A stretch of 37,512 bases of DNA from Acidilobaceae archaeon (GCA_027051095.1 JALUAM010000058.1:1-37512); one strand, 5' to 3'. Positions 24,639 to 33,557 are shown, numbered from the stretch's first letter. Program-made: numbers and translations. Notes: generated by a model from the letters alone, not told the origin.

Positions 24639-25040
24639 ATGGTAATGATGGATACGCTTGCTAACGCGCTCGCGACCATAAAGAACGCTGAGATGAGGGG
24701 TAAGAGGGAGGCAATCATAATGCCTGCTAGCAAGCTGATAGGTGCTGTGCTGAGGGTACTCAAGGAGGAGGGTTATATAGAGAGCTTCGAGTATATAGAC
24801 GATGGCAGGTGGGGCAAGTTCAGGGTCAGGCTGCTAGGCAGGATAAACGAGATAGGCGTCGTTAAGCCCCGGATGCCCGTGAGCTACAGGGACCTTGCCA
24901 AGATGCCGGAGTCTCTGAGGAAGTACCTGGCTGGAAGGGACGTAGGCATACTGATACTTACAACCAACCAGGGCGTCATGACCCATAGGGAGGCGCTGAG
25001 GAGGAGGATCGGCGGCATAGTCATAGCATACGTCTACTAG
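24639..25040 (+). CDS. rps8: Small ribosomal subunit protein S8 (uS8)
   Basis: This 133-residue S8 (S15a of eukaryotes) is a primary binder of the 16S central domain. MMDTLANALATIKNAEMRGK, SKLIGAVLRVLKEEGYIESF and the C-terminal LTTNQGVMTHREALRRRIGG are the family landmarks. The first ATG (24639) is used with GGGGAGG about 10 nt upstream; internal Met codons 3 and 4 are alternatives. A 68-nt gap to L6 follows, the largest inside the ribosomal block. Confidence 0.96.
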   Translation: MVMMDTLANALATIKNAEMRGKREAIIMPASKLIGAVLRVLKEEGYIESFEYIDDGRWGKFRVRLLGRINEIGVVKPRMPVSYRDLAKMPESLRKYLAGRDVGILILTTNQGVMTHREALRRRIGGIVIAYVY

Positions 25041-25048
25041 GCAGCCCG

Positions 25049-25057
25049 TATATTTTA
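25049..25057 (+). promoter_or_regulatory. Possible internal promoter before L6
   Basis: TATATTTTA lies just after the S8 stop in the widest gap of the ribosomal block, about 52 nt before the L6 ATG. It is AT-rich in an otherwise GC-rich operon and fits an archaeal TATA box. It could boost the downstream eight genes. Confidence 0.45.
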
Positions 25058-25108
25058 GGTCTGACACGGCTAATCTATTCCTCCCCGGGCCTGGAGGGCT
25101 AGGCGGGT

Positions 25109-25660
25109 ATGGCTAAGGACGTCGTAGCCTCGGTTGAGGTTGAGATACCAGAGGGCGTTGAGGTGGAGGTCGAGGGCGGCAGGGTAAAGGTTAGAGGGCC
25201 TAAGGGAGAGCTGGAGAGGGACTTCAGCCACGCCAAGGGGGTTCTAATTAGGAAGGAGGATGGGAGGGTCGTAGTGGAGTCTTACTTTGCCAACGCGAGG
25301 AAGAGGGCTCTCGTGGGCACGATAGCCGCGCACATAAGGAACATGATCAGGGGTGTGAAGGGCGGGTACAGATATAAGCTGAAGATAATCTACGCCCACT
25401 TCCCCATGAAGGTCGAGGTCCAGGGCGACAAGGTGGTGATAAGCAACTTCCTGGGCGAGAAGGCCCCCAGGATCGCCAAGATACTCCCGGGGGTCACTGT
25501 CAGGGTTGAGGGTCAGGATGTGATAGTTGAGGGCATAGACGTAGAGGCGGTGGCCCAGACAGCGGCCAACATAGAGCTTGCAACCAAGGTCAAGGACAAG
25601 GATAGGAGGAAGTTCATGGACGGCATATACATCTACGAGAAGGAGGTGATAGAGGAGTGA
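25109..25660 (+). CDS. rpl6: Large ribosomal subunit protein L6 (uL6)
   Basis: This 183-residue protein (L9 of eukaryotes) is built from two duplicated alpha/beta domains and contacts the sarcin-ricin loop region. [39 protein letters not shown] and [20 protein letters not shown] identify the archaeal form. The ATG follows GGCGGG closely; GGAGGG is about 13 nt upstream. The L32e GTG begins inside its TGA stop (GTGA, 4-nt overlap). Confidence 0.96.
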   Translation: MAKDVVASVEVEIPEGVEVEVEGGRVKVRGPKGELERDFSHAKGVLIRKEDGRVVVESYFANARKRALVGTIAAHIRNMIRGVKGGYRYKLKIIYAHFPMKVEVQGDKVVISNFLGEKAPRIAKILPGVTVRVEGQDVIVEGIDVEAVAQTAANIELATKVKDKDRRKFMDGIYIYEKEVIEE

Positions 25661-26106
25661 GCGGGGAGGCTGGAAGGGGGCCGAGCCTGGAGGAGGCCCT
25701 AGAGGCTAGGAGGAGGGTGCTGGAGAAGCTGAGGGAGCTGAGGAGGCTGCAGAAGAGGCTGGCCGAGAAGAAGAGGGGTAAGCCGGAGTTCCTCCGCTAC
25801 CTTAGCTGGAAGTTCTGGAAGTTCGAGAGGAGGGAGTACTGGAGGAAGCCTAAGGGCATTGACAACAAGATGAGGCTGCAGCTCAAGGGGTATCCTCCCA
25901 TAGTGAAGTCGGGCTACGGCAGCGACTCGAGCCTGAGGGGCCTCCACCCCAGCGGCCTGGAGCCTGTGGTGGTGAGCAGCGTGAAGGACCTGGAGGGCCT
26001 GGACCCTGAGAGGCATATAGTCTACATAGCGTCTACAGTCAGCATAAGGAAGGCCATGGAGATTAGGAGGGTGGCCGAGGAGAGGGGCTTCAGGGTAGCT
26101 AACTAG
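25657..26106 (+). CDS. rpl32e: Large ribosomal subunit protein L32e (eL32)
   Basis: This 149-residue archaeal/eukaryotic L32e has a basic helical N-terminus, then the core [40 protein letters not shown] and [20 protein letters not shown], and the ending [20 protein letters not shown]. It supports 23S rRNA folding near helix 25. The start is GTG, 8 nt after GGAGGTG, with a 4-nt overlap with L6. The gap to L19e is 41 nt. Confidence 0.95.
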   Translation: MSGEAGRGPSLEEALEARRRVLEKLRELRRLQKRLAEKKRGKPEFLRYLSWKFWKFERREYWRKPKGIDNKMRLQLKGYPPIVKSGYGSDSSLRGLHPSGLEPVVVSSVKDLEGLDPERHIVYIASTVSIRKAMEIRRVAEERGFRVAN

Positions 26107-26147
26107 AAGGGGGCTGGGCTTTAGGGAGTGTAGGGGGTGCCTGCATA

Positions 26148-26612
26148 GTGGACTACAGGCTGCAGAGGAGGCTTGCGGCCGAGGTCCTAGGCGTGGGCGA
26201 GAAGAGGATCTGGATCAGCCCTGACCCGGAGCACGCTGAGGAGATAGCCAACGCTGTCACCAGGAAGGACGTAATGGCGCTGATAAAGAGGGGGCTCATA
26301 AGGGTGCTGCCTGAGAGGGGCATCCACGGCCACGCCAGCAAGGTCAGGCACGAGCAGAGGAAGAAGGGTAGGAGGAGGGGCCAGGGCAAGAGGAAGGGTA
26401 AGGCGACGGCCAGGCTCGACCCGAAGAGGGACTGGATGTACAGGATTAGGAAGATGAGGAGGTTCCTCCGCTACCTGAGGGATAAGGGCGTAATTGATCG
26501 AAGGACCTACAGGCGCCTCTACAGGCTCGCCAAGGGTGGCATGTTCAGGGACCTCTCGAGCCTGAAGAGGTACATGGTGGAGAAGGGCATACTGAAGGAG
26601 GGCCAGGTCTAG
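26148..26612 (+). CDS. rpl19e: Large ribosomal subunit protein L19e (eL19)
   Basis: This 154-residue protein is specific to archaea and eukaryotes and forms part of an inter-subunit bridge. LQRRLAAEVLGVGEKRIWIS, RHEQRKKGRRRGQGKRKG and DWMYRIRKMRRFLRYLRDKG are diagnostic. It is extremely basic in the middle. The GTG start follows GGGGGTG. The long antisense frame over this gene is Leu/Pro-rich and is a composition artefact. Confidence 0.96.
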   Translation: MDYRLQRRLAAEVLGVGEKRIWISPDPEHAEEIANAVTRKDVMALIKRGLIRVLPERGIHGHASKVRHEQRKKGRRRGQGKRKGKATARLDPKRDWMYRIRKMRRFLRYLRDKGVIDRRTYRRLYRLAKGGMFRDLSSLKRYMVEKGILKEGQV

Positions 26613-26627
26613 GGGGTGCCGTGAGCT

Positions 26628-27272
26628 TTGGCTAGGGGGCCGAGGTACAGGGTTCCCTGGAGGAGGCGCAGGGAGGGCAAGACCAACTATTACAAGAGGT
26701 TCAAGCTTGTAAAGTCGGGGAAGCCGAGGCTCGTGGCGAGGAAGACCAACGAGTACATTATAGCGCAGTTCGTGATAGCAAAGATAGAGGGTGACGTGAC
26801 AGTAGCCGCAGCCCATAGCAGGGAGCTGGTGAAGCTCTACGGCTGGAAGGGCGACCCCAATAACACGTGCGCGGCCTACCTGACAGGCTACCTGGCCGGG
26901 CTTAGGGCGCTTGAGAAGGGCATAAAGGAGGCTATACTGGACATAGGCCTCCACAAGCCCTCCAAGGGGGCCAGGGTCTTCGCGGTGATGAAGGGCGCCG
27001 TGGACGCGGGGGTGAAGATACCCCACTCGGAGGAGATACTCCCCAGCGAGGACAGGATCAAGTGTAAGCACATAGCCGAGTGGGCCAGCAAGTTGAAGGA
27101 GGAGAACCCTGAGTTCTACGAGAGGCAGTTCTCTAGGTACCTGAAGAGGGGCCTGCCGCCGGAGGAGCTGCCCAGGCACTTCGAGGAGGTCCTAGCTAAG
27201 ATCAGGGAGTCCTACTCCCACGTGCTGAGCGGCGCTGAGGGGGAGGGTGTAGAGGTTAAAGCCGGGAGTTAG
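26628..27272 (+). CDS. rpl18: Large ribosomal subunit protein L18 (uL18)
   Basis: This 214-residue archaeal L18 (L5 of eukaryotes) binds 5S rRNA in the central protuberance. [35 protein letters not shown] and [20 protein letters not shown] are the family segments, with [20 protein letters not shown] further on. It starts with TTG, 9 nt after GGGGGTG, a weak start codon for a highly expressed gene. S5 begins about 26 nt downstream. Confidence 0.95.
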   Translation: MARGPRYRVPWRRRREGKTNYYKRFKLVKSGKPRLVARKTNEYIIAQFVIAKIEGDVTVAAAHSRELVKLYGWKGDPNNTCAAYLTGYLAGLRALEKGIKEAILDIGLHKPSKGARVFAVMKGAVDAGVKIPHSEEILPSEDRIKCKHIAEWASKLKEENPEFYERQFSRYLKRGLPPEELPRHFEEVLAKIRESYSHVLSGAEGEGVEVKAGS

Positions 27273-27298
27273 AAGCCCTGGTTCCATGGGTGGTTGTG

Positions 27299-27979
27299 GT
27301 GAGCTCGGAGGAGAGGATTGAGGGCGGGGAGGCGGCTGCGCTGGAGGAGAAGGAGTGGCAGCCGAGGACCCGGGTCGGGAGGCTGGTCAAGGAGGGTAAG
27401 ATAACGAGTATAGATGAGATATTCAGGAGGAACCTGCCCATACTCGAGCCGGAGATAGTAGACTACCTGCTCCCTGACCTGAAGCACGAGGTGATCGACA
27501 CGGGGATAGTGCAGAAGATGACCGACGCAGGCAGGATAACCAGGTTCAGGGTGGTCGTTGTTGTTGGGAATATGAACGGCTACGTGGGTCTCGGGAAGGG
27601 TAAGGCCAGGCAGTACAGGTTTGCCGTGGAGAAGGCGATAAGGAACGCCAAGCTGAACATCATACCTGTGAGGAGGGGCTGCGGGAGCTGGGAGTGTACC
27701 TGCGGCGAGCCCCACACTGTGCCCTTCACTGTCAGGGGCAAGAGCGGGAGCGTGGAGGTGGTCCTCAAACCTGCGCCAAAGGGTACGGGCCTCGTGGCCG
27801 GCGACGTGGCTAAGACTGTCCTACGCTACGCGGGCATAAGCGATATCTGGACGTTCACCAAGGGGGAGACCAGGACCAGCTATAACTTCGCTAGGGCCAC
27901 CTACCTGGCCCTCAGGAACACTTACAGGTTCGTGACCCCGATGGACTGGGGCAGGGTGTCGCTGCCCAGGAGGATATAG
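27299..27979 (+). CDS. rps5: Small ribosomal subunit protein S5 (uS5)
   Basis: This protein of about 226 residues (S2 of eukaryotes) has the double-stranded-RNA-binding S5 domain ([20 protein letters not shown], then [20 protein letters not shown]) and the C-terminal S5 domain ([20 protein letters not shown]). It acts at the mRNA entry channel and in decoding fidelity. Several in-frame GTG codons cluster at 27290, 27296 and 27299; the last has the best distance (5 nt) from GGGTGG, so I use it. The N-terminal 40 residues are acidic. Confidence 0.95.
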   Translation: MSSEERIEGGEAAALEEKEWQPRTRVGRLVKEGKITSIDEIFRRNLPILEPEIVDYLLPDLKHEVIDTGIVQKMTDAGRITRFRVVVVVGNMNGYVGLGKGKARQYRFAVEKAIRNAKLNIIPVRRGCGSWECTCGEPHTVPFTVRGKSGSVEVVLKPAPKGTGLVAGDVAKTVLRYAGISDIWTFTKGETRTSYNFARATYLALRNTYRFVTPMDWGRVSLPRRI

Positions 27980-27992
27980 GGGGTGCCAGGCG

Positions 27993-28472
27993 GTGCCGCT
28001 GTACGCTGTGATAAGGATTAGGGGGATGAGCGGGGTCCACCCAGACGTTGAGAGGACCCTCTACCTTCTCAGGCTTAGGAGGAAGTTCGCGGCCGCAATA
28101 TACCATAGCAGCCTCCCCGGGATATGGGGGATGCTGAAGAGGGTTGAGAACTGGGCGACCTTCGGGGAGATAGACAAGCCCACCCTAGTCGAGCTGATAA
28201 GGGTTAGGGGCAGGCTTCTGGGCGACAAGCCGATAACGGACGAGTGGGTTAAGAGCGCGCTGGGGCTCAGCGGCATAGAGGAGTTAGCCGACAAGCTCCT
28301 CGCCGGGGAGATACACTACCACAAGCTCAAGGATAAGGGCGTTAAGCCCTTCTTCAGGCTCCACCCTCCCAGGGGCGGCTTCAAGGGCTCGATAAAGAGG
28401 CCCTACGGCGACGGTGGAGAGCTGGGCTACAGGGGTAGCGCGATCAACGAGTTAATCAGGAGGATGCTCTAG
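27993..28472 (+). CDS. rpl30: Large ribosomal subunit protein L30 (uL30)
   Basis: This 159-residue archaeal L30 (L7 of eukaryotes) opens with [20 protein letters not shown] followed by [16 protein letters not shown], and contains [16 protein letters not shown]-like and [20 protein letters not shown] segments typical of the long archaeal form. It binds domain II of 23S rRNA. The start is GTG, 7 nt after GGGGGTG. L15 follows within about 13 nt. Confidence 0.94.
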   Translation: MPLYAVIRIRGMSGVHPDVERTLYLLRLRRKFAAAIYHSSLPGIWGMLKRVENWATFGEIDKPTLVELIRVRGRLLGDKPITDEWVKSALGLSGIEELADKLLAGEIHYHKLKDKGVKPFFRLHPPRGGFKGSIKRPYGDGGELGYRGSAINELIRRML

Positions 28473-28485
28473 GGGGGTGGCGGCG

Positions 28486-28971
28486 GTGGTTGTCAGGAGG
28501 AGGAAGAAGTCGAGGAAGCTAAGGGGAAGGACTAGGACTATGGGATGGGGTAGGATAGGGCAGCACAGGAAGAGCGGGTCCCGTGGAGGCCACGGCGCCG
28601 CTGGGCTGGGCAAGCACGAGTGGACGTGGACAATAAAGTACGCCCCAACGTGGTACGGGAAGCATGGGTTCAACCCGCCCAGAATAAGGGTGGGCATGAA
28701 GATTAGGACCGTTAACGTGGGCCAGCTGGACGAGATAGCCTCGTACCTTGAGGCCACTGGCAGGGCGGTGAAGGAGGATGGGAAGATCGTGGTGGACCTG
28801 GCGTCCCAGGGCATACACAAGCTGCTGGGCTCCGGCAGGGTTACAAGGCCCCTCAAGGTTATAGTGCCCCTCGCCAGCGAGTCTGCCATAAGGAAGGTGG
28901 AGGAGGCCGGCGGGGAGGTAGTGATCCTGGCCAAGAGAGAGGGCGGCGGGGAGGCCGGGGAGGAGTCGTAG
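28486..28971 (+). CDS. rpl15: Large ribosomal subunit protein L15 (uL15)
   Basis: This protein of about 161 residues (L27a of eukaryotes) has the Gly-rich, Arg-rich N-terminus [20 protein letters not shown] and [19 protein letters not shown], which threads into 23S rRNA, and a globular C-terminal half with [21 protein letters not shown] prefer the GTG at 28486, 6 nt after GGGGGGTG, over the GTG at 28477 that lies inside that site. It is the last ribosomal gene here; secY, the usual next gene, is absent. Confidence 0.95.
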   Translation: MVVRRRKKSRKLRGRTRTMGWGRIGQHRKSGSRGGHGAAGLGKHEWTWTIKYAPTWYGKHGFNPPRIRVGMKIRTVNVGQLDEIASYLEATGRAVKEDGKIVVDLASQGIHKLLGSGRVTRPLKVIVPLASESAIRKVEEAGGEVVILAKREGGGEAGEES

Positions 28972-28996
28972 AGCCCGGCAGCGCCGATTTTAGGAT

Positions 28997-29012
28997 CCCC
29001 CGGGCCCGGGGC
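28997..29012. terminator. Palindrome downstream of L15
   Basis: A 14-bp perfect palindrome of the type CCCCGGGCCCGGGG (28998-29011) follows the ribosomal block, just after a short ATTTTAGG run at 28987-28994. It is a plausible end signal for the ribosomal transcript. Confidence 0.4.
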
Positions 29013-29041
29013 TAGTCCTCCACGGCCACGCACTACCTCAG

Positions 29042-29049
29042 CTTTATAT
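29042..29049 (+). promoter_or_regulatory. TATA box for the thioesterase gene
   Basis: CTTTATAT is one of the best TATA-box matches in the window. It predicts transcription from about 29072. This rules out the in-frame ATG at 29048, inside the box, as a start. Confidence 0.55.
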
Positions 29050-29104
29050 GCGGCGACCGACGGCGGGTCTACGGGTGCTTACCTGCAGGTGGCGGTGGAG
29101 TGCT

Positions 29105-30109
29105 GTGGAGTGTAGAAGAAGGCTCTCCATGGGCGACACCCTAGTCGAGAGCTTCATGCTGGTCTCGGGCCAGCATACTAATGCTCTGGGCGTGCTCCAC
29201 GGGGGCAACCTTCTCAGGTGGCTGGTAGACCTTTCTTCCACCGTGGCCTCAAGGGTGGCTATGGGCTACTCGCTGCTCGCGGGCATAGACTTCGTCTACA
29301 TAGCCAGCCCGGCCAGGGAGGGGGAGACCCTGGCGCTGAGGTCCTGGGCTACGCTGACGGGGAGGAGCAGCGTGGAGGTTGTAGCGGAGGCGGTCAGCCT
29401 GGGCCTGCCCGTGGGCTACGAGGAGCCGCGGAGGGTGGCCCTCTCCCACATGACCTTCGTAGCGGTTGACGGCAGCCTGAGGCCGAGGCCCCACTTCGCC
29501 TGTGTCGAGCCCAGGAGCGGCGAGGAAGAGGCCATGGCTAAGGCCTCGGGGAGGCTAAGGGAGGAGAGGCTGTCCAGGATAGCTAGTAGGAGGGAGGAGC
29601 CCTTCGACACGTCGCCGCCCCCGCCCGCGCGCGGCGGCGAGTCTGCTTCGACCTCTAGGATAGTCAACCCTAGCGACACTATAGCCTACAACGTCATGCA
29701 CGCCGGATCCATGCTGTTCCTCGTGGACGAGCTTGGGGCTATAGTGGCGTCGAGGCAGGCCAAGGCCCCCGTGGTGACGGGCTTCCTGGGCCCCATGGAC
29801 TTCTACAGGCCCGTCCTCGTAGGCTACTCCGTGACAGCGTGGGGCGCGGTGGTGTACACGGGGAGGAGTAGCATAGAGGTGGAGCTAAAGGTTGTGGCTG
29901 GCCCCCTAGGGAGCGGCTGGGCTGAGACAGTGGCCAGAGGCTACGCAACCTACATAAGGCTCGGGGCCGACGGGAGGCCTTCTCCCCTGCCCCCGGACGC
30001 CGTGGTAGAGCCTGTCGAGGGGACGAGGGAGAGGGCGGAGGAGAGGAAGAGGATTATATCGATGATAGAGGGCGGCGAGCTTCCCTTCAAGCCGCCGGCC
30101 AGGGCCTAG
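29105..30109 (+). CDS. Tandem hotdog acyl-CoA thioesterase
   Basis: The protein of about 334 residues has two hotdog domains of the acyl-CoA hydrolase (BFIT/YciA-like) type. The first contains NALGVLHGGNLLRWLVDLSS, with the HGG turn and the likely catalytic Asp. The second contains NVMHAGSMLFLVDELGAIVA, with a variant HAG turn. Each is followed by a STVEVxxE-like strand (RSSVEVVAEAV; RSSIEVELKVV). A Pro/Arg-rich linker joins them. It hydrolyses acyl-CoA to free acid and CoA; chain length is unknown. I place the start at GTG 29105, 4 nt after GGTGGAG; ATG 29129 is the alternative. Confidence 0.85.
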   Translation: MECRRRLSMGDTLVESFMLVSGQHTNALGVLHGGNLLRWLVDLSSTVASRVAMGYSLLAGIDFVYIASPAREGETLALRSWATLTGRSSVEVVAEAVSLGLPVGYEEPRRVALSHMTFVAVDGSLRPRPHFACVEPRSGEEEAMAKASGRLREERLSRIASRREEPFDTSPPPPARGGESASTSRIVNPSDTIAYNVMHAGSMLFLVDELGAIVASRQAKAPVVTGFLGPMDFYRPVLVGYSVTAWGAVVYTGRSSIEVELKVVAGPLGSGWAETVARGYATYIRLGADGRPSPLPPDAVVEPVEGTRERAEERKRIISMIEGGELPFKPPARA

Positions 30110-30172
30110 AGCCGGATCCACTCGTCAGCCGCTATTACCCGTGGAGGGCTTGGTTCACCTCTGGGACCCGGA

Positions 30173-31681
30173 TTGAGGTGTCCTGGGCTAAGCCCGGCGG
30201 ACCCGCGAGGAGCCCTGTCCACCGAGGACGTCAGGGCTGTCGAGGTCAACAGCGTGTGGAGGGGCGTGAGCCTCGACCTGCTGATGGAGAACGCGGGAGC
30301 TGCTGTGGCGTCCCTGGTGGAGTGCGCTCTCGGGGGACTCCAGGGGGCTAGGATCGCAGTCCTCGCAGGTAAGGGGGGTAATGGTGGGGACGGGCTGGCC
30401 GCCGCCAGGAGGATGGCCTCCAGGGGCGCCAGGGTGGAGGTCTACCTGGTCCAGGGATCCGTGGAACATCCCTCGGCCAGGGCCATGCTTAGGGCTCTGG
30501 AGGGCTCCCGGGTGGAGGTCGAGAGGGGGCCTCCCAGAGGTCTCGACGGCTTTGACGCTGTCGTGGATGCAGTGCTCGGAGTAGGGGTCAGGGGCGCCCT
30601 CCGGGGGGCTGTCAGGGAGGCTATGGACGCCTACAACTCCTCCCAGGGGCTAAGGGTCTCCGTAGACGTCCCCACAGGGGTCGACCCCGACACGGGGGCC
30701 GCTGCTGAGGGTGCAGCCAGGTCCGACTACACGGTGTCTATGATAGCCGCTAAGAGGGGCCTCTTCAAGGAGCCCGGAAGCCTGCACGCAGGCGAGGTCC
30801 TAGTAGCGGAGATAGGGGTACCTGAGGCGGCTAGGACCTACGCAGGCCCCGGCGACGTAGCGGCTAGGGTGCCCTTGAGGAGGAGGGATGCCTGGAAGGG
30901 CAGCGCTGGCAGGGTCGCGGTGGTGGGCGGTAGCAGGCTGTTCGCAGGGGCCCCGATACTAGCGGCGCTTGCGGCCTACGCGGCGGGCGTCGACCTAGTC
31001 TACCTAGTATCCCCCAGGAGCTACGACGCCGCGCTTAGCCACGTCGAGCTTATACCCAGGTCGCCCGAGGACCTAGAGGACGCCGTATCTAGGAGCCACG
31101 CGGTGGTTGTAGGACCCGGCATGGGTGTCAGCGAGGAGGCTGCGGCCACTGTGGAGAGGGTACTGGAGCTGGCGGAGAGGGGCGGCAAGCTCGTCGTTAT
31201 GGACGCTGACGCCCTGAAGATGATAGCGGAGGGCATGGTGAAGCCGAGGGGCACTCTGGTGCTGACTCCCCACAGAGGCGAGGCCAGAATGCTCCTCGGA
31301 GGGGAGGACCTTGAGCCCCTCGAGGCGGCTAGGAGGATCGCCTCCAGGCTGGGGGCCACCACTGTAGTGAAGGCCCCTATCGACGCCGTATGCAGCCCCG
31401 AGGGTAGGTGTAGGCTGAACGAGACCGGCGTCCCCGAGATGAGCGTTGGGGGCACGGGGGACGTGCTGGCAGGCGTGATAGCCGGGTTCGCCGCTAGGAG
31501 GGCGGCAGCGGGTCTAGGCTACGACCCTCTCAACACGGCCGCGGCGGCCCTCTACGCCACCGGCAGAGCAGGCGAGCTGGCGGTCGCAGAGGGGGTTGAA
31601 TCCATAACGCCGCTCAAGGTGCTGGAGAAGGTGCCCGTTGCCGTCGAGGAGGCTAGGCGCCTCGCGGGGCAGCGGGGCTAG
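30173..31681 (+). CDS. nnr: Bifunctional NAD(P)H-hydrate epimerase/dehydratase
   Basis: The 502-residue fusion repairs hydrated NADH/NADPH, a heat-damage product. The N-terminal YjeF/AIBP-type epimerase (about 15-215) shows VLAGKGGNGGDGLAAARRM and SVDVPTGVDPDTG. The C-terminal ribokinase-like ADP/ATP-dependent dehydratase (about 230-490) shows AVVGPGMGVSEEA, LVLTPHRGEARMLLG and MSVGGTGDVLAGVIAGFAAR with the catalytic Asp. The start is TTG at 30173 with no strong ribosome site, perhaps on a short-leader transcript. The alpha/beta hydrolase gene follows directly. Confidence 0.95.
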   Translation: MRCPGLSPADPRGALSTEDVRAVEVNSVWRGVSLDLLMENAGAAVASLVECALGGLQGARIAVLAGKGGNGGDGLAAARRMASRGARVEVYLVQGSVEHPSARAMLRALEGSRVEVERGPPRGLDGFDAVVDAVLGVGVRGALRGAVREAMDAYNSSQGLRVSVDVPTGVDPDTGAAAEGAARSDYTVSMIAAKRGLFKEPGSLHAGEVLVAEIGVPEAARTYAGPGDVAARVPLRRRDAWKGSAGRVAVVGGSRLFAGAPILAALAAYAAGVDLVYLVSPRSYDAALSHVELIPRSPEDLEDAVSRSHAVVVGPGMGVSEEAAATVERVLELAERGGKLVVMDADALKMIAEGMVKPRGTLVLTPHRGEARMLLGGEDLEPLEAARRIASRLGATTVVKAPIDAVCSPEGRCRLNETGVPEMSVGGTGDVLAGVIAGFAARRAAAGLGYDPLNTAAAALYATGRAGELAVAEGVESITPLKVLEKVPVAVEEARRLAGQRG

Positions 31682-31717
31682 GCCTATAAGGTGGCTGGGG
31701 GCGTCTCGGAGGTGCAT

Positions 31718-32482
31718 GTGGGCTACGTTGAGGTCGATAGGGGCGTCAGGGTCCGCTACGCCCTCCTTCCCGGGGGCGGGCGCCCGGTCTTCATAGTCCA
31801 CGGGCTCGGAGGAGGCATGGGTGAGTGGCTATGGCTGGCTAGGGATCTGGCGTCAAGGGGGTTCGAAGCGGTACTTGTAGAGCTCAGGGGGCACGGTGGC
31901 TCCTCGAGGAGCCTCCCAAGGCCCCCCTCGCTGGCCGACTACGCGAGGGACGTGATTGCAGTGGCGGATGAGCTGGGCTATCCTCGGGGGGTAGCCGGTG
32001 TAGGCTTCAGCCTTGGAGGGTACGCTCTCCTGAAGGCCGAGGACCTCAGGCCCGGCTTCCTCGAGAGGGTGGTCCTGGTGTCCTCTGCTCACAGGGCAGG
32101 CGACAGGGAGGGCATGCTTGAGAGGGCCAGGCTGGCAAAGGAGGGTAGGCTGGGGGAGCTGGCTGAGAGGATCGCAGGGGCCCTCGGCGTGGGCTTAGAA
32201 GCCGCTAGGTCTATAGTGTCGAGGCTGGACCCCGAACTGTACGCATCTACTGTCGAGAGCCTGGCCTCCGAGGACCTCTCGAGGTCGCTCATGAGGGTGG
32301 CGTCCCGCGGAGCGGCCTACATAGTGGCTGGGTCCAGGGATGCACTACTGGGCGGCGAGGTCCTGAGTGAGGCTCTCGGGCTCGGGGCCAGGGTGATCGT
32401 GGTGGAGGGTGCTGGCCACTTCCTGGCGGTTGAGGCCAGGGGCAGGCTCCTCTCAGCTGTGCTGGAGGCGCTGGCCGCCTAG
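31718..32482 (+). CDS. Alpha/beta hydrolase
   Basis: This protein of about 254 residues is an alpha/beta-hydrolase fold enzyme with a complete triad: the nucleophile Ser98 in GFSLGG, the acid Asp208 in AGSRDALLGG and His234 in GAGHFLAVE. HGLGGGMGEWLWLARDLASR near the N-terminus supplies the oxyanion hole. It is likely an esterase or related hydrolase; substrate unknown. I prefer GTG 31718, 5 nt after GGAGG; the frame is open to a GTG at 31691 that starts 9 nt after the preceding gene. Its stop shares a CTAG with the convergent dipeptidase gene. Confidence 0.85.
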   Translation: MGYVEVDRGVRVRYALLPGGGRPVFIVHGLGGGMGEWLWLARDLASRGFEAVLVELRGHGGSSRSLPRPPSLADYARDVIAVADELGYPRGVAGVGFSLGGYALLKAEDLRPGFLERVVLVSSAHRAGDREGMLERARLAKEGRLGELAERIAGALGVGLEAARSIVSRLDPELYASTVESLASEDLSRSLMRVASRGAAYIVAGSRDALLGGEVLSEALGLGARVIVVEGAGHFLAVEARGRLLSAVLEALAA

Positions 32483-33525
32483 CCGGGGAGGTTTGCCTCT
32501 ATGATCCTGAGGGCGTTCTCGTAGGCAATCCTCCTTATGTCGCCGTCCCCGAGGCCCAACTCTGCCAGCTTCGAGAGGAGGCCCTGGATCTTGTCAGCGC
32601 TCTCCAGGCCCTTCGGGGGCTTTATGTCTAGTAGACCGTGGTAGTCGCTCCCTATAGCAACAACCCTGCTCCCATAAGTCTCCACTACCTCGACTATCCT
32701 CCTGGCCACGCCCTCCATCCCCTCGTCCCTCCCCCCGGGGAATATTATCGGAGTTATGAAGGTGACTCCCATCACGCCATCGTTCTTGGCCAGGGCCTCG
32801 AGTATCTCGGGTGTTATGTTCCTCGGGGTGTCGACCCACGTTGTGAGCCCCGTGTGGCTCGCCATGACGGGCTTCTTCGAGGCCTCTATAGCCTCGAGGG
32901 CGGCCCTCTGGCTAGCGTGGGCCACGTCGACTATTATCCCCAGCCGGTTGGCCTCCTTCACCAGCTCTTCGCCCTCGGCTGTGAGCCCGTAGTCCCTCCT
33001 GGTGGCGGCGCTAGCAGCCCACCTATTATCGTGGTTCCAGGTCAGTCCGACGCTTCTAACGCCTAGCCTGTAGAGCAGCCTGAGGTCTAGGGGGTCTGCC
33101 AGGGCGTCGGCGCCCTCGAGGTGTATCACGAAGCCAAGCCTCCACTCCCGGGATTCGAGTATCCTCCTAGCCTGCACGGCGCTCTCTACAATCTCTACCC
33201 CGTGCCTCTCAGCGAGGGCGTAGTAGGTTTTGACGTGGTCGAGCAGGAGCAGCCTGCTAGCGGCGGGCGAGGGCTCCACGGGCGGCCTACCCTTAAGGCC
33301 GTAGAGGCCCTCTGAGGACCTGGCCCCGTAGACGTCCTGCTCGGGGAACATGGCGGCGAAGACTATCCTAACATTGCCCCTCCTATACTTTGGGATATCG
33401 CCCTGCCTGCCCTCCACGTCTGTGTCGAAGTCGGCGAAGGGCTGACCCGCGCCCCGGGACATGAAGTAGTATGATATATCCTCGTGCAGGTCTATTATAG
33501 GGGCGCCGGGCGCCAACGCTGGCAC
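32479..33525 (-). CDS. M19 membrane-dipeptidase family metallopeptidase
   Basis: This 348-residue TIM-barrel metallopeptidase matches the renal dipeptidase (M19) family. His14 and Asp16 in IDLHEDIS bind the first zinc; the bridging Glu lies in HLEGADAL; further ligands are the His in VDVAHAS and the His in MASHTG, and the Asp in AIGSDYHG is near the active site. SVGLTWNHDNRWA is also typical. Members cleave dipeptides, including those with D-residues. No signal peptide is evident, so it is probably cytoplasmic. The GTG start is about 29 nt from a central TATTAA element, consistent with a leaderless transcript. Confidence 0.92.
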   Translation of the reverse strand: MPALAPGAPIIDLHEDISYYFMSRGAGQPFADFDTDVEGRQGDIPKYRRGNVRIVFAAMFPEQDVYGARSSEGLYGLKGRPPVEPSPAASRLLLLDHVKTYYALAERHGVEIVESAVQARRILESREWRLGFVIHLEGADALADPLDLRLLYRLGVRSVGLTWNHDNRWAASAATRRDYGLTAEGEELVKEANRLGIIVDVAHASQRAALEAIEASKKPVMASHTGLTTWVDTPRNITPEILEALAKNDGVMGVTFITPIIFPGGRDEGMEGVARRIVEVVETYGSRVVAIGSDYHGLLDIKPPKGLESADKIQGLLSKLAELGLGDGDIRRIAYENALRIIEANLPG

Positions 33526-33551
33526 CAGTAGCCGCTAACCGTTATCAACCC

Positions 33552-33557
33552 TATTAA
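33552..33557. promoter_or_regulatory. Central TATA-like element between divergent peptidase and serine hydrolase
   Basis: TATTAA is centred almost midway in the 56-bp divergent gap, about 29 nt from the GTG on the minus strand and 27 nt from the TTG on the plus strand. Both distances fit leaderless transcription, so one element may fire both ways. Confidence 0.35.

Noticed and set aside
26187-27179. Open frame of 330 codons antisense to L19e and L18
   Set aside because: Same cause: low stop density in GC-rich sequence opposite well-identified ribosomal genes. It has no recognisable domain.
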